Source: Alnus glutinosa | Lineage: Eukaryota; Streptophyta; Magnoliopsida; Fagales; Betulaceae | Direction of reading: 5' to 3' | Length of the DNA stretch: 64,000 nt | Assembly: GCF_958979055.1 (NCBI RefSeq) | Contig: NC_084891.1 | Location: 7,032,501-7,096,500 of the forward strand | Part shown: piece after piece, positions 44,501-57,429 of the stretch | Numbering within the stretch: position 1 is the stretch's first letter | Layout: the number at the start of each line of letters is the position of its first letter | Position numbers and translations under genes: made by a program | Notes under the pieces: model-generated | The model's input: only the letters and a program-made list of their open reading frames with translations | Told to the model about the DNA's origin: nothing | The model's database searches: none

Positions 44501-45430
44501 ATGAAATCTCTGGCAAATGAAAAGCTTTAAAGAAGTTTTCTTTTGTTCAGAGAAAAGTCGTTTCGAGAAACATCCTGCAGAGAAAAGTCATTCCATATCA
44601 GCATTTATTTTTTTCCCTGGCATTGCACTGCCATGTCAGTGTGTAAGCCTCTCTTTGTAATTCTCTGTGTAACCGTAGTCTGTAGCATTTCTCTTCATAT
44701 AAAGAGAGTGATCTGGGTTGCTACTTGCAGGATTTTTTAGAGATTTTTTGCATCTTTTCCCATCCCTAGGGCCATAGTCACATCTAGCTATTACCACTAA
44801 CGGGATTGTTTTTCAGCATCAAGAGATTTCTCAACTCCACCGAAGATTATTCCAGCATGATGACCATGCGTCAGAATAGAGATCTGCAGCTGAACATTTG
44901 ACTAGTGCAAGATGGCATCACGTTCGTGAACTCAAGGAATAGGTGAAAAGCTACAAGTTTTTATAGGGCTGATGAAAAATGTAAACGACAAGTCGCTTTA
45001 GAGAACTAGAGAAAACAATAGGTCATCATAGGGAGTTTTGATCCTATGAACCTATGCTGTCAATTAGATATTTTCTCATGAACATTATTTAGTCATCTAC
45101 TTTTGAGCTATTTGGCATTTTATTTTTCATCCTATTTGTTGCGTATGCTAGGGTTTGGCTTGGGTCCAATGCCAGTCCGTTGGGATTGGGACACGTCTCA
45201 ATACAGAACACAAAGGGGCACATGTCCCATTCCTAATGAGTTTATTTTCAATTGAAACTGGACCCAAGCCGAATCCTCGGAGCTATGTGGCTGGTTTTGG
45301 CATCTTATCGCAAGAACTCAAACTCAAAAGTGAGTTAGAACTCAAAAAATGCTAAGAAGGAGATAGATAGTCAAATGACCTCCTCAAACAAAACCCAACA
45401 CTCCAAATAACAATAGTAAAGTTAGATGGG
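41520..45430. other. Unit 1 distal region without a recognised gene
   Basis: A minus-strand frame at 41993-41808 corresponds to a longer frame in unit 2 (53962-53738); here a 4-base insertion breaks it. A (CA)n stretch with a tandem copy of CATGGTCCGATATGGGTTTG lies at 42979-43104. An inverted repeat GGCTTGGGTCCA (45157-45168 and 45259-45270) brackets about 90 bases. Several short frames (44543-44740, 45155-45355) recur in unit 2 but match no family. Confidence 0.4.
42979..43104. repeat. (CA)n with tandem copy, unit 1 only
   Basis: (CA)n followed by TGGTCCGATATGGGTTTGCT...GACAGATTTTC occurs twice in a row. Unit 2 has a single copy and different preceding sequence (54920-55070). Confidence 0.75.
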
Positions 45431-45849
45431 CTCCACTGCCTTGTTTGGTCATGGGCTAAAATGTTATATATTAAGAGTAAAATAAAAATGAGACATTTGA
45501 ATGGTTAAGTTCAAGAACTAGAACCGGAGCATGCTGCTTATGATAAATAGAAAGAGCAAAAGGTTTTACAATGTCTTCGCTGTTAGATGCAATGAATCCA
45601 AAGATTACTTAGAGGTATCTATTTCTACGTACGGCAAAGGAGATTGTGATGCAACAGTTGAGACCTATTCAAAAATGTAGGATACTGCATAGCTGTATGA
45701 ATTGAAGCCTAAGATTCATGGAAAGACTAAGCACGAAAAGTCTGTAGCAACATACTTCCATAATCTTTGTGATTTGTGGTAGAAAACTACCAAAACTTTC
45801 AGACTGAGAGTGCAACAAAAGCAATATAACTCCAAAACCTAAAGGAACA
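45431..45849 (+). pseudogene. Copia-type gag fragment cut off by the duplication junction
   Basis: Degenerate reading resembles a copia gag: LYELKPKIHGKTKHEKSVAT, then YFHNLCDLW followed by a stop. The homology ends at 45848, the junction. The same sequence in unit 2 continues past 57802 into the rest of gag, so the loss here was made by the duplication. Confidence 0.75.
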
Positions 45850-45914
45850 ATCTATCTCATTTACGGATCATATAACAATAGATTCATATGCACAATCTCA
45901 TTTAGTACTAGTTA

Positions 45915-46215
45915 GCGTCTCAAGACTTAAACCTTTGGTCTTATTAAACTATTGGTAATTAGTGCCTTGGGACTGAAACCTTCGGTTTTATAATTATTGG
46001 TGATTGCTTAGTGAGGCCTGGGGACTTACACTTTTGGTCTTGCTTAGTATTGAGACTTAAACCTTTGGTCTTTGTCACTGGACTTTAACCTCGATCTTCT
46101 GATTGATTAGTGCTTTAGGACTTAAACCCTTAGTCTTTACTTCGAGACGTTAACCCTCGGTTTAGTTGATTGATTGATTATTGATGTCTCAAGACTTAAA
46201 CCCTTGATCTTACTT
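45915..46215. repeat. Degenerate GACTTAAACC(T/C)TTGGTCTT array, unit 2
   Basis: Copy of the array at 33970-34275, with an extra AGT near the start and scattered changes. Confidence 0.75.
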
Positions 46216-48446
46216 ATTAAGAAGTTTATATCTCATAGCAGTAAAATATGCAATGCCAAATTATTAGCAGACTCATCATTTATAACAGTAAAATATGCAG
46301 AATCCTAAATATATTGCATACCATTAAATTTAGTAGAGATCACAACATCATAGAAACTAATATCACCATATAAGTAAATAAACTAATATTACCATATAAT
46401 CAAATAAATGCATATAATTAAATAAAACATAGATCACCATATTATGGAACCTAGTATCACTCTTAGTAAGTATTTTAGAAATACTTACAGTTTTCTATTT
46501 CAAAGAAAGATCCACAGAAATGATGACTGCACAATTATATACATGCAATAATGAATCAGCATAATTTACTAAAACTTATTTAAACTCTTTTGTTACTTTG
46601 ATATCTAAACCATAATTTTCCAATATTACTTTTGATTTATAAATAACTTAATATAATGTCCTTCGGACATCATAACGACATATAATAATTATATTACCAC
46701 CTATATTATTATTACGACCTTTATCATTAATGATTAAAATACCCTTAAGTAAAATAGGTATTAATACAACCATATATATATTTTCATAGCTTCAATTTAG
46801 TTAATTAATCTAGTAAAACTAGATTATAGACACAATTAAAACTCATTGAATTCACAATAGAGTTTTGCAACTCAAAATAACTGAAATCATTACACAGACA
46901 ATATTAAGGTAGGTATTGTTTCAGTTATTTTAACTGAAACAGTGAGATACCAAAATAAGTTTAAGTCGAAATATGGCTTATTTTACTAACAACTAATTAT
47001 TAATAAAATAGCGTTTATAATACTTTTAAAATACACGGGCGGCATTTCAGCGTATAAATAATAAACTCTCATCAACTTTCAGAATCACGGCATTAGTGTA
47101 ACTAATGCTTTAGAGATGTTTTCTAAAACTTTGGACAATGCTTTTATAAAATATTTTATTCGGAAATTATAACGGCGCTTTTATAAAATATTCATTTTTA
47201 CTCGGGCATTATAACAACGCTTTTATTAATTAAATATCCTGTTGTGAAAACACCTCTTTTAAACTCAACATTAAAACGTTAAATAACTTATTAACTTAAA
47301 ATATCCTAATAACTTTAACCTTATAAAATTAAATCAGAGTTTAGTAAGGAACTTGGCCATTTTGGCCTTTGAGATATTTTGAAAGGGACTCTAAGCGCAC
47401 ACAAAAACCGGCTGAGAGAGAGTGAGAGAACTCTTTTCTCTTTTTATCTTTTCCTTTTCTTTTGTTGAGCCGAGAGAGAGTGTTTGATAGAAGAAAGTGA
47501 TCTTTTCTTCTTTCAAAAATACTGGTCTGGCCGATTTTAAGGGAGAGAGACTGAGTTATGCAGCAACCAGGAGACAAAAATAGAGATAGAGAGGGTCCTT
47601 GGCCGTGTGTTTTTAAGAAGAGAAGAGAGTTGAAAAAGAGAGTTCTCTTTTCTTGTTTGAAGAAGAAGCTGCAGGGATGAGTTACCCAAAGCTTATTCTT
47701 CTGGTTTAGAGGAAATCAGAGAGATAAAGAAGGAGAGAAACCTGCAAAAAAATAACAGAGAAAGAAAGGGAAATCAGAGGAATTAAGAAGAAGATGATGC
47801 GCGAATTGTGGGGGGGGGGGGGGGGTGCTCATGGCTAGGATCAATCTTGGAGGACTCTAATCCAACGGTTGGGGAATATAATGGTGGGTAGCAAGTTAAT
47901 TTAGTTGATAAGTTTTAACTAAAGTATCCAGAGACAGGTGTTTGGTGAGATGCATTATGCATTCAGCAAAACTATAGTGCTAGATCGCCATGTGGACAGA
48001 TCGCCCAATTGTGGGGATCGATCGCCCATTTGACAAACTGGTTATTTCTTTTTCAATTTATAGTTTAAGGTCCAATTAAAATTTTCTAATCAATTTAGAA
48101 CTATAAGCGTGCCTCAAATATTAATGAATATTTAATCTTATAAATATTCACATTAAATACTAATGAATATTTATTCTTTGTAAATATTCATATATTCTTT
48201 TGTTATTGCTATTAGGACTAAAATCCTATTTTTAGACGTTATATTTTATGTCTATCGAAATCCAAACCTATCAAGCAAATAATCGGAAGGATGCCAATTA
48301 TTATGCCAAAGGAATCTATCCAAGCAATTTCTAACAGCAATATCAATACCGCCCTTCACTATATGCAATTAACTGAGTATTCCCACCATTGACTAAGAAA
48401 CAAACAGATATTTAGTTACATAGGCGTTGGTAATAGTGCTGGAAAT
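46216..48446. other. Unit 2 non-coding region with poly(G) tract
   Basis: Counterpart of 34276-36514. No supported gene. (G)16 lies at 47810-47825. The 78-codon minus-strand frame 47577-47341 matches the 63-codon frame in unit 1 but is unrecognised. Confidence 0.45.
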
Positions 48447-50318
48447 TGTTACATACCAGATGGGACAAAGGATGAGAACAAAAGAGTTCACAAACAGTCA
48501 TGTGTCTTTGTTATTTAATTTTATGTATCTTTGTTATTTAGTTATTATTTATCTATTAGAGTTTATCTTTAAGTAGGGGAATAAAGGGATATTATGTTAT
48601 CCTTAAACAGTTTGGTATTATCTTTATTAATAGTTGTTAGTGATAGGACAGTCATATGATACATTTCTATGAGAGTAGTTTATATTTATCGCATTTCTTT
48701 GTAACTCTATATAAACCTATTGGGTTAATGAATAAAGTAAGCAAAGATTATTAATATTCAGCTCTTGAGTTGATTTGAGAGGTATTAGGGTTCCTCGAAC
48801 TACTCTTATTTATCCGTTATGTGTTTGAGTAATTAGGTACGTAACATTGGTATCAGAGCCAGGTTTGCATAACCCACCGCTTCAAGTTTTGGATGATGAT
48901 TGTCTATACCAACGTATTGACGATATCTTTCAAGAATTCAAAAAAAAAAAAAAAGATTGGTTGAGGAGGTTGCTAGAATTGAGAGTTGTTTTACCGAAAA
49001 TAAAATGAAGTCAAGCGCGAGCATCAACAAATAGCACCGTATTCCTTGCAACCACCATAGACCAGCTTGCACCCCCACCACCGCGTCAAAGTTTCGCCAC
49101 CAAAAATCCATCTTCCATGTTCACTTCGCCAACACCCACTAGTGGTCGAACTGCTATTCTTGACTAAAACGGCACAGGTCTAGCCATCCCACTATGATGC
49201 GTCGCCACCTTGGGTTGTCATTTATGCATGGAAATGATGATTCCATCATCATGGAGCCACACCGATTGTGAAGCAACTTTGGTTACAGATCCATTCACCT
49301 AGCTATCACCATGTAATATCATTTACACATAGGTCGCTCGTGGAGGAGAGATTGAATCCACTAAGTGAACGCCCGCCTAGGAAACGAATGAAAAAGGCCA
49401 AATTTCATCTTTTGTTATATATTTTATTGGGTCTGTTATTATTTTAGTATTTGTTAAATTTCAACTTTTAGATGTATTGTTGCTTTCGGATATGTCTAGT
49501 TGGTTAGGTAGTATTTGTTTTATGTTGGTATTTTATTATTATCAATAGTTGTTATCTCCTTTGTTGCTTTAGGGAGTTGTTTATAACAACATATATGAGT
49601 TATGTTTTAATTCTAAGTCTTAGTGTCAGTATCTAGTGTTAGTAAGAATAAATTTCTTTTTGTTAGTAGTTGAGTTGTAGTCCACTTTGAAGTCTATTCT
49701 AATGGGACTCTTTTATGTGTGCTCCGTTTTTTCTTAAAGAATCTGGAGAAGACAAAGGCTACTAGTTTGAAGATAAGTAACATATTCAAGACTCCAAGTT
49801 CAAGACATCTCCAAGTTCAAATCCACTTCTTGAGATTTCAAGATTTCTTTGACCTTGAGGATAAGGTCCAATTTAAGGGGGATAGAATGTGACATACCAG
49901 ATGGGACAAAGGATGAGAACAAAAGAGTTCATAAGCAGTCATGTGTCTTTGTTATTTAATTATTATGTATCTTTGTTATTTAATTATTATGTGTCTTTGT
50001 TATTTAGTTATTATTTATCTATTAGAGTCTATCTTTAAGTAGGGAATAAAGGGATAGTATGTTATCCCTAAATAGTTGGGTATTATTTTTATTAATAGTT
50101 GTTAGTGATAGGATAGTCATAGGATACATCTCTATGAGAGTAGTTTATATTTATGGCATTTTTTTTTTATAACTCTATATAAACCTAGCTATTGGGTTAA
50201 TGAATAAAGTAAATAAAAATTATTAATATTCAGCTCTTGAGTTGATTTGAGAGGTATTAGGATTCCTCGAACTACCCTTATTTATCCGTTATGTATTTGA
50301 GTAATTAGGCATGTATCA
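48447..50318 (+). mobile_element. Small non-autonomous LTR retrotransposon, unit 2
   Basis: 5' LTR 48447-48846 (400 bp), 3' LTR 49888-50318 (431 bp). The primer site at 48848 reads TGGTATCAGAGCC, a perfect initiator-Met tRNA match, whereas unit 1 has one change. The interior has an extra copy of a CTCCAAGTTCAA segment near 49790-49820. The unequal LTR lengths are shared with unit 1, so the insertion and its LTR divergence predate the tandem duplication. Confidence 0.87.
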
Positions 50319-51114
50319 TGAATATTCATGTTATTTTTTATAAACCCTGAGTATTCCAACCACTGACAAAAAAGAAGAAGAATGCATTCTCACATATATT
50401 TAGTTAATGTTGGTAATAGACAATAGTGTTGTCATTTTGTTTCATCCTTTTGGTAGAAGAGTCAAGAGTGCGAGTGGGGTGTTGAAAGATGAGGGGCTGC
50501 GAAATGGACAAAATATGAAATGTAGATAATTTGCCACGAGTTTAATGTTCTAGATGTTAAAGTAATTAACTATCATAGACAATCCTACTGGACCACGTAC
50601 AATATATCAACGATCATGATAAGGTAGAAGGTTCAATTCAACTACAACACAAAGCGTACGTTTGACAGGTAGAAGGTTCAGTTAAACTACAATACAGCCT
50701 ACGTTTGACAGATGTGATTACATTCAAACTCATTCACGGCTCTTACTCCTATTCCAGCTCAATCTACCACCTGATCATTAGATTATATTAATATCTTCGT
50801 TCTATTAATATATTGTTTCAATAACCATTTTTTTTCTTTTCAAATCAACCAAATATTAAATACATGATTCCCATTTTGTTGAAATACAAGTATTAAACTA
50901 GTTTTATGTGTTAATCACTACATATACTTGACCCATTCACGCTTTTTTTACGAATACGTTTAGTATTCGGTGCCTAATAATAGTAGAATTTTTTTCAAAT
51001 ATATTTCAAACCCGTACGTAATAATAATATTCAGAAAATATACAAAAACTCCAATATGAACGCGATGTATGGGGAATATATATGAAAGGGCAACAGGGGA
51101 GTAAATTTGGGTCG

Positions 51115-51154
<40 letters not shown>

Positions 51155-51294
51155 CTCACCCTCAGCAACCAGTCCCACCATCACCAGATCGCCCTCTCGA
51201 TTCTCGACCAACTTGTCCTCCAACTTTGTCCGCTGACTGATCACGGCCCGACTGAGAGCATTCAAAGAGTCCAACTTTCATCGAGATTTCGCGA
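50319..51294. other. Upstream region of NAC gene 2
   Basis: Nearly identical to 38370-39347, including a (TA)17 tract at 51118-51151. The two NAC genes thus share nearly all of their proximal promoter sequence. Confidence 0.55.
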
Positions 51295-52108
51295 ATGGCA
51301 TTTTGCGGGAGGTTTCAGATACCGGTGGGGTTTCGTTTTCACCCTACTGTTGAAGAACTTTTTCTCTTTCTGCGAATGAAAGTGAATGGAGAGCGATTAC
51401 CTCACTCTGCGATTGGTGAGTCTGATATTTACGGTGATAAGGAGCCGTGGAAGATATTCGACAAGACACAGAAAGAGCACTTCTTCGTCTTCACCAAATT
51501 GAAGAAGAAAAGCAAATCAAGGATAGACAGAATCGCTGGCTGTGGGACTTGGAAGATCGATCACACCAAAGAAGTTCATGATCGTAAAAACAAACTCATT
51601 GGGTTCAAGAAATCCTTTGTGTTCGAATATAAGAAGAACAAGGCCAAGGCTACTGCCGGCTGTGGACATTGGATTATGAACGAATTTTCTCTTCGAGACT
51701 ACTCACAGGCGGAAGATAATGTAAGTATATATGTAAAATATAAACAACTGCTTCAATATCCAGCCTTATTGCATTAGATTTAATTATTGTTATTTTTCTT
51801 TCTCTTTTTAATTTGTGTTTTGGAAAACTTGCATGCAGTTTGATGAGTACGTCCTATGTGAAATAAGAAACAAAGACTTGGAGAAAAAGAAATATCATCA
51901 TGTTCATGCTCATGCCCATCAAGTTCCAGTCGTCGAAATAAACCAGAAAAATTTGAACCCGGGGGAAAGAAATTCTGTTGCTGCTGTGCCGATTTCATCA
52001 TATTCAACAACATCCACACCAATATTATCGGTATCTGCATCTGAACAAGAAATGATCGATGAAATGGTTGCTGAGCTTATGTGTGATGTATTATTCTTTG
52101 ATCATTAG
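51295..52108 (+). CDS. Divergent NAC-domain protein, copy 2
   Basis: Exon 1 is 51295-51720, intron 51721-51838, exon 2 is 51839-52108, 231 residues. Sequence and splice sites match copy 1. Visible differences are few and mostly charged residues: HTKEVHD for HTEKVHD, LCEIRN for LCKIRN, and GERNS for GEKNS. All NAC subdomains, the HHVHAHAH motif and the acidic C-terminus are kept, with no stop or frame change. As both copies stay open after duplication, both may be expressed, or the duplication may be too young for decay. Role as a transcription factor is inferred from the NAC domain. Confidence 0.87.
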
Positions 52109-52638
52109 GATATTTTGTATTTTTCCGATGACATTTTCAATTATGTAACATTTATTTTTGGGATCTAGTGGGTCGTGATATAGTGGATTCACATGTACTT
52201 AAGGCCTGCATGCCTCTATACGATGATGGGTGGTAGACGAAGGCGGTGAAATTTCACCATTCTTCAACAGTACTGCCACCAAACATGTACTTGTCCCTTG
52301 AGTTTTGTTGGTACAGCTTCCGGTCTTATGTCGTGTCGGCTCTTTGGCTGGCTCTCCAAAGGCCTATATGTATGTAAGAACCTACAAAATAGCAAAGGCG
52401 CATTGAGAGTTAGCCGGTGGAACTTCTTCCAATGCTTAAGTCAATAAAGTTTTTTGAGAATGCAAAGAATGCAATCAGAATTTCTCAATTCCTGCTAAGT
52501 CTCTTTTTATAGGCTTCTTTGGAGTGCTTTGAATGTGTGAGGTTTCCAATTTTCTGAAGTTACTGTCCACTCAGCATGGGATGAACAGTAGTCTAGTTCT
52601 GATGTGAATAGTGACCAGGCATGGTGTTTAGACACTCG
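52109..52638. other. Downstream region of NAC gene 2
   Basis: Counterpart of 40162-40691, ending in GACACTCG (52631-52638). No gene seen. Confidence 0.6.
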
Positions 52639-53441
52639 CATGGGCAGAACGAAGATTTTTGGTGAGGGGGGACGCTTTATTTATTTATTTTTATTGAGGA
52701 GACAGACTTGCATAAATACAAAAGTATATAGATATTTAAAATCTTCATAGATTTGTGTTTGTGCATATTGTTATTAAATAAAAGCATTGTAGTCTTATAT
52801 TTAATCTCGTGATATCACAAACATACAGTGGTATAAACAACTAGCAAAATAGCTTATCTAAAAAAAAAAAAAAAAACTAGCAAAAAAAACTAAACATAAT
52901 CTATAAAGTCTAATAAAAACGATACTTATAATCGTTGAATTTTTCTCCTAACAATTCTTTAAAGTCCCAAATAACAATGCTATGAGTCGAGCCAAACAAT
53001 GGTGAAATTATAAATGATTAAACCATTTAACTTGTGTTGCCAAAACAAATATTGTGAACCCAAATAACTGCAAAATAACCACTCAAAAAATTAATTATTG
53101 GTTAGAAGTCACTTAAAATATCCACACAAAAAACCAAACCATTTACTTTTTCTTTTTTCGCATCTTCAGAGTCTTAAACCAAATTGAGTTTCTAGTTAGA
53201 AGCCAACTAGAATATGGAAGGAAATTAAATGAATAGGGTATTTTAGATTTTGTGTTAAAAGATGAGGCAAAATTAAAAAAAAAAAAAAAAAAAAGTTAAA
53301 AGGGGACACAAATATTATTTTGGGGGGACAAAAGTATAATTTTGGGAGGAAAAAATTATTTTTTTGGTATATTTAAGGTTAGTTTTTAAAAAAATTGGGG
53401 GGACATTCGTCCCCCCCACCCAACACGTGGGTCCGCCCCTG
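52639..53441. mobile_element. Non-autonomous hAT-type element, unit 2
   Basis: 803 bp. The left end is altered (CATGGGCAGAAC) while the right end still reads GTCCGCCCCTG. The 8 bp duplication GACACTCG is intact at 52631-52638 and 53442-53449. Copied along with the unit rather than inserted independently. Confidence 0.85.
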
Positions 53442-56400
53442 GACACTCGGTAGGGCGTGCAGAAATTAGACGCGCCACACAGTATTGACGCCTAATCAAA
53501 TTTCTGACTTGATTTGACCAGGTCAATAAATGCTGGAGATATGGTAGAGATTTTGATCACTAAACTCCCCATACCCGTCAGAGCAGGTGTACCTTGTACT
53601 GTATGTTTTAGTGGCATTCTCGGACAATAATTCTCGCATACCTTATATTCAAATGACTGATCGGCTTGCCTTAATTTGGTAGACCCGGTCGGCTCGATCC
53701 TTGGTCCAGACCCACTCAGGCCTAGTCGGAGTGAGATTTATTCCCAACAAGTTTCATCTTCACAAAACGAACATTTCGGTTTGGAAGAGACCAATTCACT
53801 CAAGGTAGTCAAGGCAGTGTGAGCCAATCCCAGGAACGCAGAAGGATCCAGTTTGCCATCTTCGTCTTGATGGGTGTACAGAGAACACCCATATGATCGG
53901 CCACTATAAGGATCTCCATACTGCCGACAACTCATTGGTTGGATCGTTACTGTGTGAAGCAAAAGACAACATATTTATGCTTCAATGATGGTTTGATGGA
54001 AAGGTGTTGTTTTTCGATGGCTATTTTTGGGATGGCTAGTTGGTTGTTGATTAAGTAGGCCAAATGGAGAGGGAAAAAAGAAACTGTTTCGGACAGTAAT
54101 TAGCAACAATCTGATTTGCAGCTAATTTTTATAAACTAATTTAATAAAGTGACGTGTTCCTAAAGCATGTGCATATCATATTAATGTTATTAACAAAATA
54201 TGTGAGAAGCACATGTTTTATTTTTAAAAAAAAAAAAAAAAAAAAAAAAATGTGCTTATCACGTGCTAAGGAATACTTGACAATTTGTTAGATTAGTTTG
54301 TAGGAATTAGCTACAAACCAGTTTGTAACTAATTTATGTTTGTCTCTAGTTCATCCATGCATTAAAGTTTCATTAACTTAGTCATTTATTGTGTGTGACA
54401 GCTGTCATGTTTCGGACTATTTGATGCAAAATACGGCTAAGATTTAATAATTTGACAATATAAAATTTGAAAAAAAAAATTGTGAGAATCCTGATGTAGA
54501 ATGCAAAGTGATCAGCATCTCATTGTCCAGTATGTAGTGCTACAATCATCATAGAGAATTCGTTGAAGTAGGCCACAATTCACAATTGGTGTGGGAGCTA
54601 CTACTCTTTTACACTACCCATTTGTATTACTTGTTTCTATTCCACATCAAGCAAAGGTTCCTATTCCTAATTTTATCATTCCCCCACATCTTTCACTTCA
54701 ACAAACTCATATGGGTGGGATCTTGAGGATAGAAATTACAGTAAGTAATTCGCACTATAAATAATATAGAGTTTTAGTCAGACTCATTTGTTCAAACACC
54801 TGTTTATTAATGTGAATCTCATAGGAACTATCTTACTAACAATCTAGACAACAAATTGTTGAAAATCTGAATCTGGACCTCGATCCTCTGGAATTTCCGC
54901 TCTAATTCCAATATGTTGAGCAAGAAATGAGAGAATAGGTAGACTCCACACTACCTATTCTCCCATTCTTTGTCTGAATTGCTTTGAATTCGGACAAAAA
55001 CACACACACATATATATAGACAATCCTGGTCCGATATGGGTTTGCTTGATAGGGACGGATTTTCAAATTATATACATAATTCAAGAGTAATGTTAGGAAC
55101 CATTTCTTCACATGGATGAATAGAAATTTTTTTTAGAAAAAATTGAGAATGTGTTGTCCCTCCTCCACACATTTTAAAAGAAACACGGATAAGATGTAGT
55201 ATGCATGCTTGCTGACAACACATGGATGCATCAAATAATCAATGAAATTTTAACCACTTCCATTAAAATAGTAAATGAGGTTTCTATTCATGCCTGCCTT
55301 GATAATAGTCAAATAACCTCACACTAAATCAGAGCTAAACTTGGAAAGGTGGATGAATAAGTCGCCACACTGGTTGATGCCATGGTCACATGGATTGAAG
55401 CATGGGATGAGTTTTTCAAAGTTGGGCCATAAGCTCGAAAGCAAACAATTGGATGCTTTCCCTGTGTCTCCTTTGTATGGGAAAAAAGAATAAATTTTAG
55501 CAAGCTTTCATTCACTAAACAGAAATCAAAAGGCAATTATAGTGCTAAGCAATATAATGAGCTCGACTTTATTACACCAGCATACTTATTGATACACGTG
55601 AATCACCAACAATATGCTCAATGCTTCATATATAAAGAAATATACACCTGAAATGATTCCCTCCAAGTTAACCATTTCTAATAACATTATATTTTTACCC
55701 ACAACTTGAGCAATTGCTCACCGTTTTGTAAACATCCTTTGAATTAATGATGAAAAATCATCGTACTCTTTTCCTGAGTTGAGGTGACTGAAGGTGGTAA
55801 TACTGAGGGAGCCCCACTCGGTCTCATGCTTGTCACACAACTGATTGGAGCTACTGGCCCTACTGTATACATGCTGCAAAATAAATCATGAAGCTAATAA
55901 GATTTAGAAACAAATGGCCTCACACTAAATCAGGAAAATACATTTAAAAAATAAAAAAACTTGTTTTGAAGGCTAGACATTTTCTCACAAAAATATCTTC
56001 AAACACATGGGGTAGCTTGAACATTCACAACCAGCTGCAGCTCAAATCAAACACATTGTCCTGGTTCTTTTAGTACCTAAATGCTGCAGCAAAAACAAAT
56101 TTGATAATGTTAAGAAAAAAAAACCAGCCACACACAAAGGGGAAAAAACAAATTAACAAAAGGGGGGGAATATAAACTGCTGAAAAAACAAAATAAAGGT
56201 TTACTTTTCTTTTCTTTTCTCTGTTTTCGATGGGGTTAATGGAGTAAAGCTTAGTATTTACTGCTAGTCTAATAGAGTCCAGTTCAGCCACTTACCAAAT
56301 TGCAGCCATTTTCCATTTCTTTCCTTCATTCTTTTTCCAAAACTTCAAAAAATGAAATTTCAAAGTCCAAATTCCAAGATGTCTTGCAACTGAGCTCCCA

Positions 56401-57429
56401 TTCTTGTCTATGGATCTGAAGGTGGAGTCGGTTTCATAGATCGTCGCATGGGTGTCCATGAAATCTCTGGCAAACGAAAAGCTTTAAAGAAGTTTTCTTT
56501 TGTTCAGAGAAAAGTCGTTTCGAGAAACATCCTGCAGAGAAAAGTCATTCCATATCAGCATTTATTTTTTCCCTGGCATTGCACTGCCATGTCAGTGTGT
56601 AAGCCTCTCTTTGTAATTCTCTGTGTAACCGTAGTCTGTAGCATTTCTCTTCATATAAAGAGAGTGATCTGGGTTGCTACTTGCAGGATTTTTTAGAGAT
56701 TTTTTGCATCTTTTCTCATCCCTAGGGCCATAGTCACATCTAGCTATTACCACTAACGGGATTGTTTTTCAGCATCAAGAGATTTCTCAACTCCACCGAA
56801 GATTATTCCAGCATGATGACCACGCGTCAGAATAGAGATCTGCAGCTGAACATTTGACTAGTGCAAGATGGCATCACGTTCGAGAACTCAAGGAATAGGT
56901 GAAAAGCTACAAGTTTTTATAGGGCTGATGAAAAACGTAAACGACAAGTCGCTTTAGAGGACTAGAGAAAACAATAGGTCATCATAGGGAGTTTTGATCC
57001 TATGAACCTACGCTGTCAATTAGATATTTTCTCATGAACATTATTTAGTCATCTACTTTTGAGCTATTTGGCATTTTATTTTCATCCTATTTGTTGTGTA
57101 TGCTAGGGTTTGGCTTGGGTCCAATGCCAGTCCGTTGGGATTGGGACACATCTCAATACAGAACACAAAGGGGCACATGTCCCATTCCTAATGGGTTTAT
57201 TTTCAATTGAAACTGGACCCAAGCCGAATCCTCGGAGCTATGTGGCTGGTTTTGGCATCTTATCACAAGAACTCAACTCAAAAGTGAGTTAGAACTCAAA
57301 AAATGCTAAGAAGGAGATAGATAGTCAAATGACCTCCTCAAACAAAACCCAACACTCCAAATAACAATAGTAAAGTTAGATGGGCTCCACTGCCTTGTTT
57401 GGTCATGGGCTAAAATGTTATATATTAAG
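53442..57429. other. Unit 2 distal region without a recognised gene
   Basis: Counterpart of 41520-45430. It includes a 74-codon minus-strand frame (53962-53738) ending KCSFCEDETCWE, unrecognised but free of the 4-base insertion seen in unit 1. A single (CA)n/TGGTCCGATATGGG copy lies near 55000-55070. Frames at 56448-56696 and 57110-57292 recur from unit 1 without a family match. Confidence 0.4.

Larger units (their letters stand above)
33923..45849. repeat. Tandem duplication, unit 1 (11.93 kb)
   Basis: Starts at ATCTATCTCATTTACGG (33923) and ends at CCTAAAGGAAC (45848), where unit 2 begins after one extra A. Every feature of unit 2 is present in the same order and orientation with only scattered substitutions and small indels. 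Unit 1 carries a (G)23 tract, one small LTR element, one NAC gene and one hAT-type element. Confidence 0.95.
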
